Both the position numbers and the translations under genes were made by a program. A DNA stretch of 13,922 bases from Thermoflexibacter sp. (GTDB lineage Bacteria > Bacteroidota > Bacteroidia > Cytophagales > Thermoflexibacteraceae): assembly GCA_025455345.1 (NCBI GenBank), contig JALOMS010000039.1:1-13922 (forward strand), in the 5' to 3' direction. Below, one piece after another: positions 11,233 to 13,922 of the stretch; the first letter of the stretch is position 1; every line of letters starts with the position of its first letter. The notes under the pieces are model-generated. The model was given only the letters and a program-made list of their open reading frames with translations. It was not told the DNA's origin and searched no databases.

Positions 11233-13922
11233 ATTCTTACACCCAGAATAGTAATATCATCTCTTTGCTCTGTGCCTTCCAATTGGCTAAAAAGCTCATC
11301 TTCCAATTGTTCTTTTTGAATTCTAAGAGGCTGAGAAGCCAACAGCGAGAGTTTTTCTTGAATACGATTTGAGCCGTATTTGATACGATGCACATCATTT
11401 TGGTCTGTAAATCCATCGGTAAGCAAGTAAAGCATATCCCCTTCTTGTAATATACCTACTTCTGTGTTGATAAATTGATGTTCTTTTTCTCTTTGCCTTC
11501 CGCCAATAGAGCGATTATCTCCCTTAAACTTACTAATCTGTTCATTCCTAACCAAATATAGAGGGAATTGCGCCCCTGCAAAAACGAGGTTTTTCTTATT
11601 CCCATTTTGTTCTAACAAGCAAATACCCATGTCCATGCCATCATCATTGTATTTGTCTTCTTGGCGTAGCACACTTCTGACTAAGGTGTTCATTTCTTCG
11701 AGGATTTCCGCAGGAGAATAGTGAGGATGCTGACTAATAATTTCATTCAGCAACGTACTCCCAATCATACTCATAAATGCGCCAGGTACGCCATGACCTG
11801 TGCAGTCCACTACTGCGAAAAAGGTTCTGTTGTCCACATTTTTGCACCAATAAAAATCCCCAGAAACAAGGTCTTTTGCTTTATAAATCAAGAAATGTTG
11901 GTCTTTCCCAAAGTAACTGTCCAACATTTCATTTGTAGGCAATATACTATGCTGAATAGTCTGAGCATACCGAATACTATCTGTGGTATATCTATTTCTT
12001 TCTTCTATGGTGCGCTTGGCTATTTCTAACTGTCTGTAATTGTTCGCATTATCTATGGCTATTGCAATATAAGAAGCCAAATTTTTTAACAATTCTAACT
12101 GCTGTTGGTGATAGGCGTTTTTCTTAAAACTTTGTACTGTTAGCACTCCAATAGGCTGATTTTCAATAAATAAGGGTACATAAATGATGGATTGGGCGGC
12201 TTGTCCCATGATAGGGGCTTGTCGCTGACTGATGTATTTTTGGTATTCGTTTTCTATATCATTGAGGAAAACTTCTCTTTGGTTTAAGAAGCACCACACC
12301 GAAAATCTTTGCTCATCATCGAGTGAGTGAGCAAATTTTGCCAAAGGTTTTCCATTTTCCATAAAACCCTCAAAAGTAATACTTCTGTTTTCTTTTACGT
12401 GTAATCCAATACCTAAGCCGTCTGCATCCATGAGTTGGTTTACATTCTCATATACCGTACTAATGATTGCTTGTAACTCAAGCGTTGCTGTAATCTCTTG
12501 ACCTATGATACTCAGTGTTTTAATGTCATTAAATAGCTTTTCTAATTCATTTTTTTGATTATGAATTTCCTCTTTTTGTAGATTAATCTCATTGGTTCTT
12601 TGTGCTACTTGTTGTTCCAATCGTCCCTTTTGTGCTTCTATTTGTCGAATACGTTGCTTGTAGATATAAATAAAAAGCCCTAATAAAGAAATACTTACGC
12701 CTATTCTAAAGATTAAAGTTTTCCAAAAAGGTGGAGTAATCGTAATTTTTAGATTCGCTTCTTTATTGCTCCACACTCCGTCGCTATTAGTTGCTCTTAC
12801 TTTGAAATAATACGTTCCTTCAGGAAGATTGGTATAGGTATCTGTGCGTCTTTTATAATTAGTTTCGCGCCAGTCTTTATCAAAACCTTCCATCTTATAT
12901 TTGTATTTTATCTTGGTAGGGCTTTTGAAATCCAAACTTGCAAAATCAAGAGAAAACACATTACTCTCGTACGAAAGGCTGATTTCTTTGGTCAGGGAAA
13001 TATGAGAAGCAAGAGGCAATCCATCATAAGTTTTAATGGATTGATTGGCGATTTTGAAGTCCGTAAGCACTACATTGGGTTGGTAAGAACTGGTAATAAT
13101 GCTGTTGGGAAAGAAAGAATTAAATCCATTAATCCCACCAAAAAACATTTCTCCCATTCTATTTTTGTGAAAAGCGTATAGGTTAAACTCATTGCTTTGT
13201 AGTCCATCTTCTTCGTAATAAGTATAGGTTTCTCCATTTTTGGGGTTAAATTTGAAAAGCCCCTTATTCGTGCTACACCACAAATTGCCTTTATCATCTT
13301 CTAAAATACCATAAATGACATTATTGGGAAGTCCATTTTTTTCTGTAAAATATGTAAAATGTTCTGTATTCTTATCCAAACGATTCAATCCGCCACCAAC
13401 TGTACCTATCCATAACTCCCCTTTTTTGTCTAAGTGTAAGCAATTAATGCCATTGGTAGAAATACTCTTCGAATTGGTGTCATTGTGCAAATATCTTCTA
13501 AACTTTTTTTCATTTTTGTACATCTTATTTAATCCGTTGTCCGTCGCTAACCAAAGGATATTTTCGTCATTGTCTTGTAAGATTTGTTTGACAATCCCAT
13601 TACTCAGGGAGTCTAAGTGCGTATTGGCGTTGTAGTTTTCAAACTTTTCTCTTACTAAGTCAAATTTTGAAAGTCCATTCAGCGTTCCTACCCAAAGGAT
13701 TTCCCTATTGGCATCATAGAGTAAGCTCCTGATACTAACATGAGGTAAAGAGTTAGGATTTCCTGCTTCATTTTGGTACAATTTGACTTTTATTTTATCT
13801 CCTTCAAAAGTGATTTTATTCAAGCCCTTGTTCAATGTTCCTACCCAAATATTACCATACTTATCTTCAGTAATGACATTGATGCGGTCATCGCTAATCG
13901 CTATGGGGGATTGGGTAGAAAA
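11229..13922 (-). CDS. Propeller/Y_Y_Y/GAF/SpoIIE sensor phosphatase, 5' end missing
   Basis: The frame is open to the right edge: the 29 codons beyond the TTG at 13835 continue the repeat pattern (YGNIWVGT), so the true start lies outside. The 897 visible residues hold two-component-regulator propeller repeats (1-275; repeated LWVGT, LWLAT, LWIGT motifs), a Y_Y_Y domain (about 325-395; YKYKMEGFDKDW, LPEGTYYFKVRA), one membrane segment (about 402-421), a coiled coil (425-470), a GAF domain (about 472-625) and a C-terminal PP2C/SpoIIE phosphatase (about 670-897). The phosphatase metal aspartates are present in SGDFYW (689), VVDCTGHG (706), LLTDGFTD (836) and RDDITIL (888-889). By family knowledge a periplasmic propeller senses a ligand and the cytoplasmic phosphatase dephosphorylates a target such as an anti-anti-sigma factor. 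No kinase core and no such partner are visible. Confidence 0.93.
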   Translation of the reverse strand, partial: FSTQSPIAISDDRINVITEDKYGNIWVGTLNKGLNKITFEGDKIKVKLYQNEAGNPNSLPHVSIRSLLYDANREILWVGTLNGLSKFDLVREKFENYNANTHLDSLSNGIVKQILQDNDENILWLATDNGLNKMYKNEKKFRRYLHNDTNSKSISTNGINCLHLDKKGELWIGTVGGGLNRLDKNTEHFTYFTEKNGLPNNVIYGILEDDKGNLWCSTNKGLFKFNPKNGETYTYYEEDGLQSNEFNLYAFHKNRMGEMFFGGINGFNSFFPNSIITSSYQPNVVLTDFKIANQSIKTYDGLPLASHISLTKEISLSYESNVFSLDFASLDFKSPTKIKYKYKMEGFDKDWRETNYKRRTDTYTNLPEGTYYFKVRATNSDGVWSNKEANLKITITPPFWKTLIFRIGVSISLLGLFIYIYKQRIRQIEAQKGRLEQQVAQRTNEINLQKEEIHNQKNELEKLFNDIKTLSIIGQEITATLELQAIISTVYENVNQLMDADGLGIGLHVKENRSITFEGFMENGKPLAKFAHSLDDEQRFSVWCFLNQREVFLNDIENEYQKYISQRQAPIMGQAAQSIIYVPLFIENQPIGVLTVQSFKKNAYHQQQLELLKNLASYIAIAIDNANNYRQLEIAKRTIEERNRYTTDSIRYAQTIQHSILPTNEMLDSYFGKDQHFLIYKAKDLVSGDFYWCKNVDNRTFFAVVDCTGHGVPGAFMSMIGSTLLNEIISQHPHYSPAEILEEMNTLVRSVLRQEDKYNDDGMDMGICLLEQNGNKKNLVFAGAQFPLYLVRNEQISKFKGDNRSIGGRQREKEHQFINTEVGILQEGDMLYLLTDGFTDQNDVHRIKYGSNRIQEKLSLLASQPLRIQKEQLEDELFSQLEGTEQRDDITILGVRI

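Noticed and set aside
12280..13000. The sensor phosphatase as a hybrid two-component system
   Set aside because: Propeller and Y_Y_Y domains often precede histidine kinases, but after the coiled coil this protein has GAF and PP2C motifs and no H-box, N-box or G-box.

Overview
The window looks like chromosomal DNA from an AT-rich member of the Bacteroidota, most likely of the Cytophagales type. The evidence is a periplasmic-TPR histidine kinase, a propeller/Y_Y_Y/GAF/SpoIIE sensor phosphatase, a Bacteroidota-style M1 peptidase with a GMEYP motif, near absence of Shine-Dalgarno sequences, and several matches to the phylum's promoter pattern TTG/TTTG-N19-21-TAnnTTTG. Genus and species cannot be assigned from the sequence. 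No rRNA, tRNA, CRISPR array, insertion sequence, phage gene or integrase was seen.

Layout. Positions 1-936 hold two minus-strand genes for exported proteins: the signal-peptide end of an unknown protein cut by the window edge, and a 245-residue secreted protein with a LolA-like look. A divergent intergenic region with a good promoter match leads into a plus-strand series: a TPR sensor histidine kinase (1167-3119), a secreted M1 zinc metallopeptidase (about 3300-5702) ending in a textbook intrinsic terminator, a 756-residue protein joining a conserved N-terminal region, a metallo-beta-lactamase domain and one or two cyclic-nucleotide-binding-like domains (6066-8336), a PhoH-type ATPase starting at TTG (8475-9464), a very small conserved-looking gene between two hairpins (9671-9874), and sbcD (9991-11232). 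The last gene, on the minus strand, is a sensor phosphatase that runs off the right edge. Its stop codon overlaps the sbcD stop codon.

How the genes relate. Most look like single-gene transcription units, since gaps of 116-363 bases, separate promoter candidates and three terminator-like hairpins divide them. They do not form one pathway. The common theme is sensing: two membrane receptors (kinase and PP2C phosphatase) with no response regulator or anti-sigma partner in view, plus a soluble MBL/cNMP-type protein. PhoH (RNA metabolism) and SbcD (DNA repair nuclease) are housekeeping genes, and SbcD lacks its usual neighbour SbcC.

The most notable observations are the MBL/cNBD protein and an in-frame run of eight G in its gene. 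A change of one base in that run would cut the protein just before its nucleotide-binding-like half. A 13-base direct repeat upstream of the same gene is a possible regulatory site.
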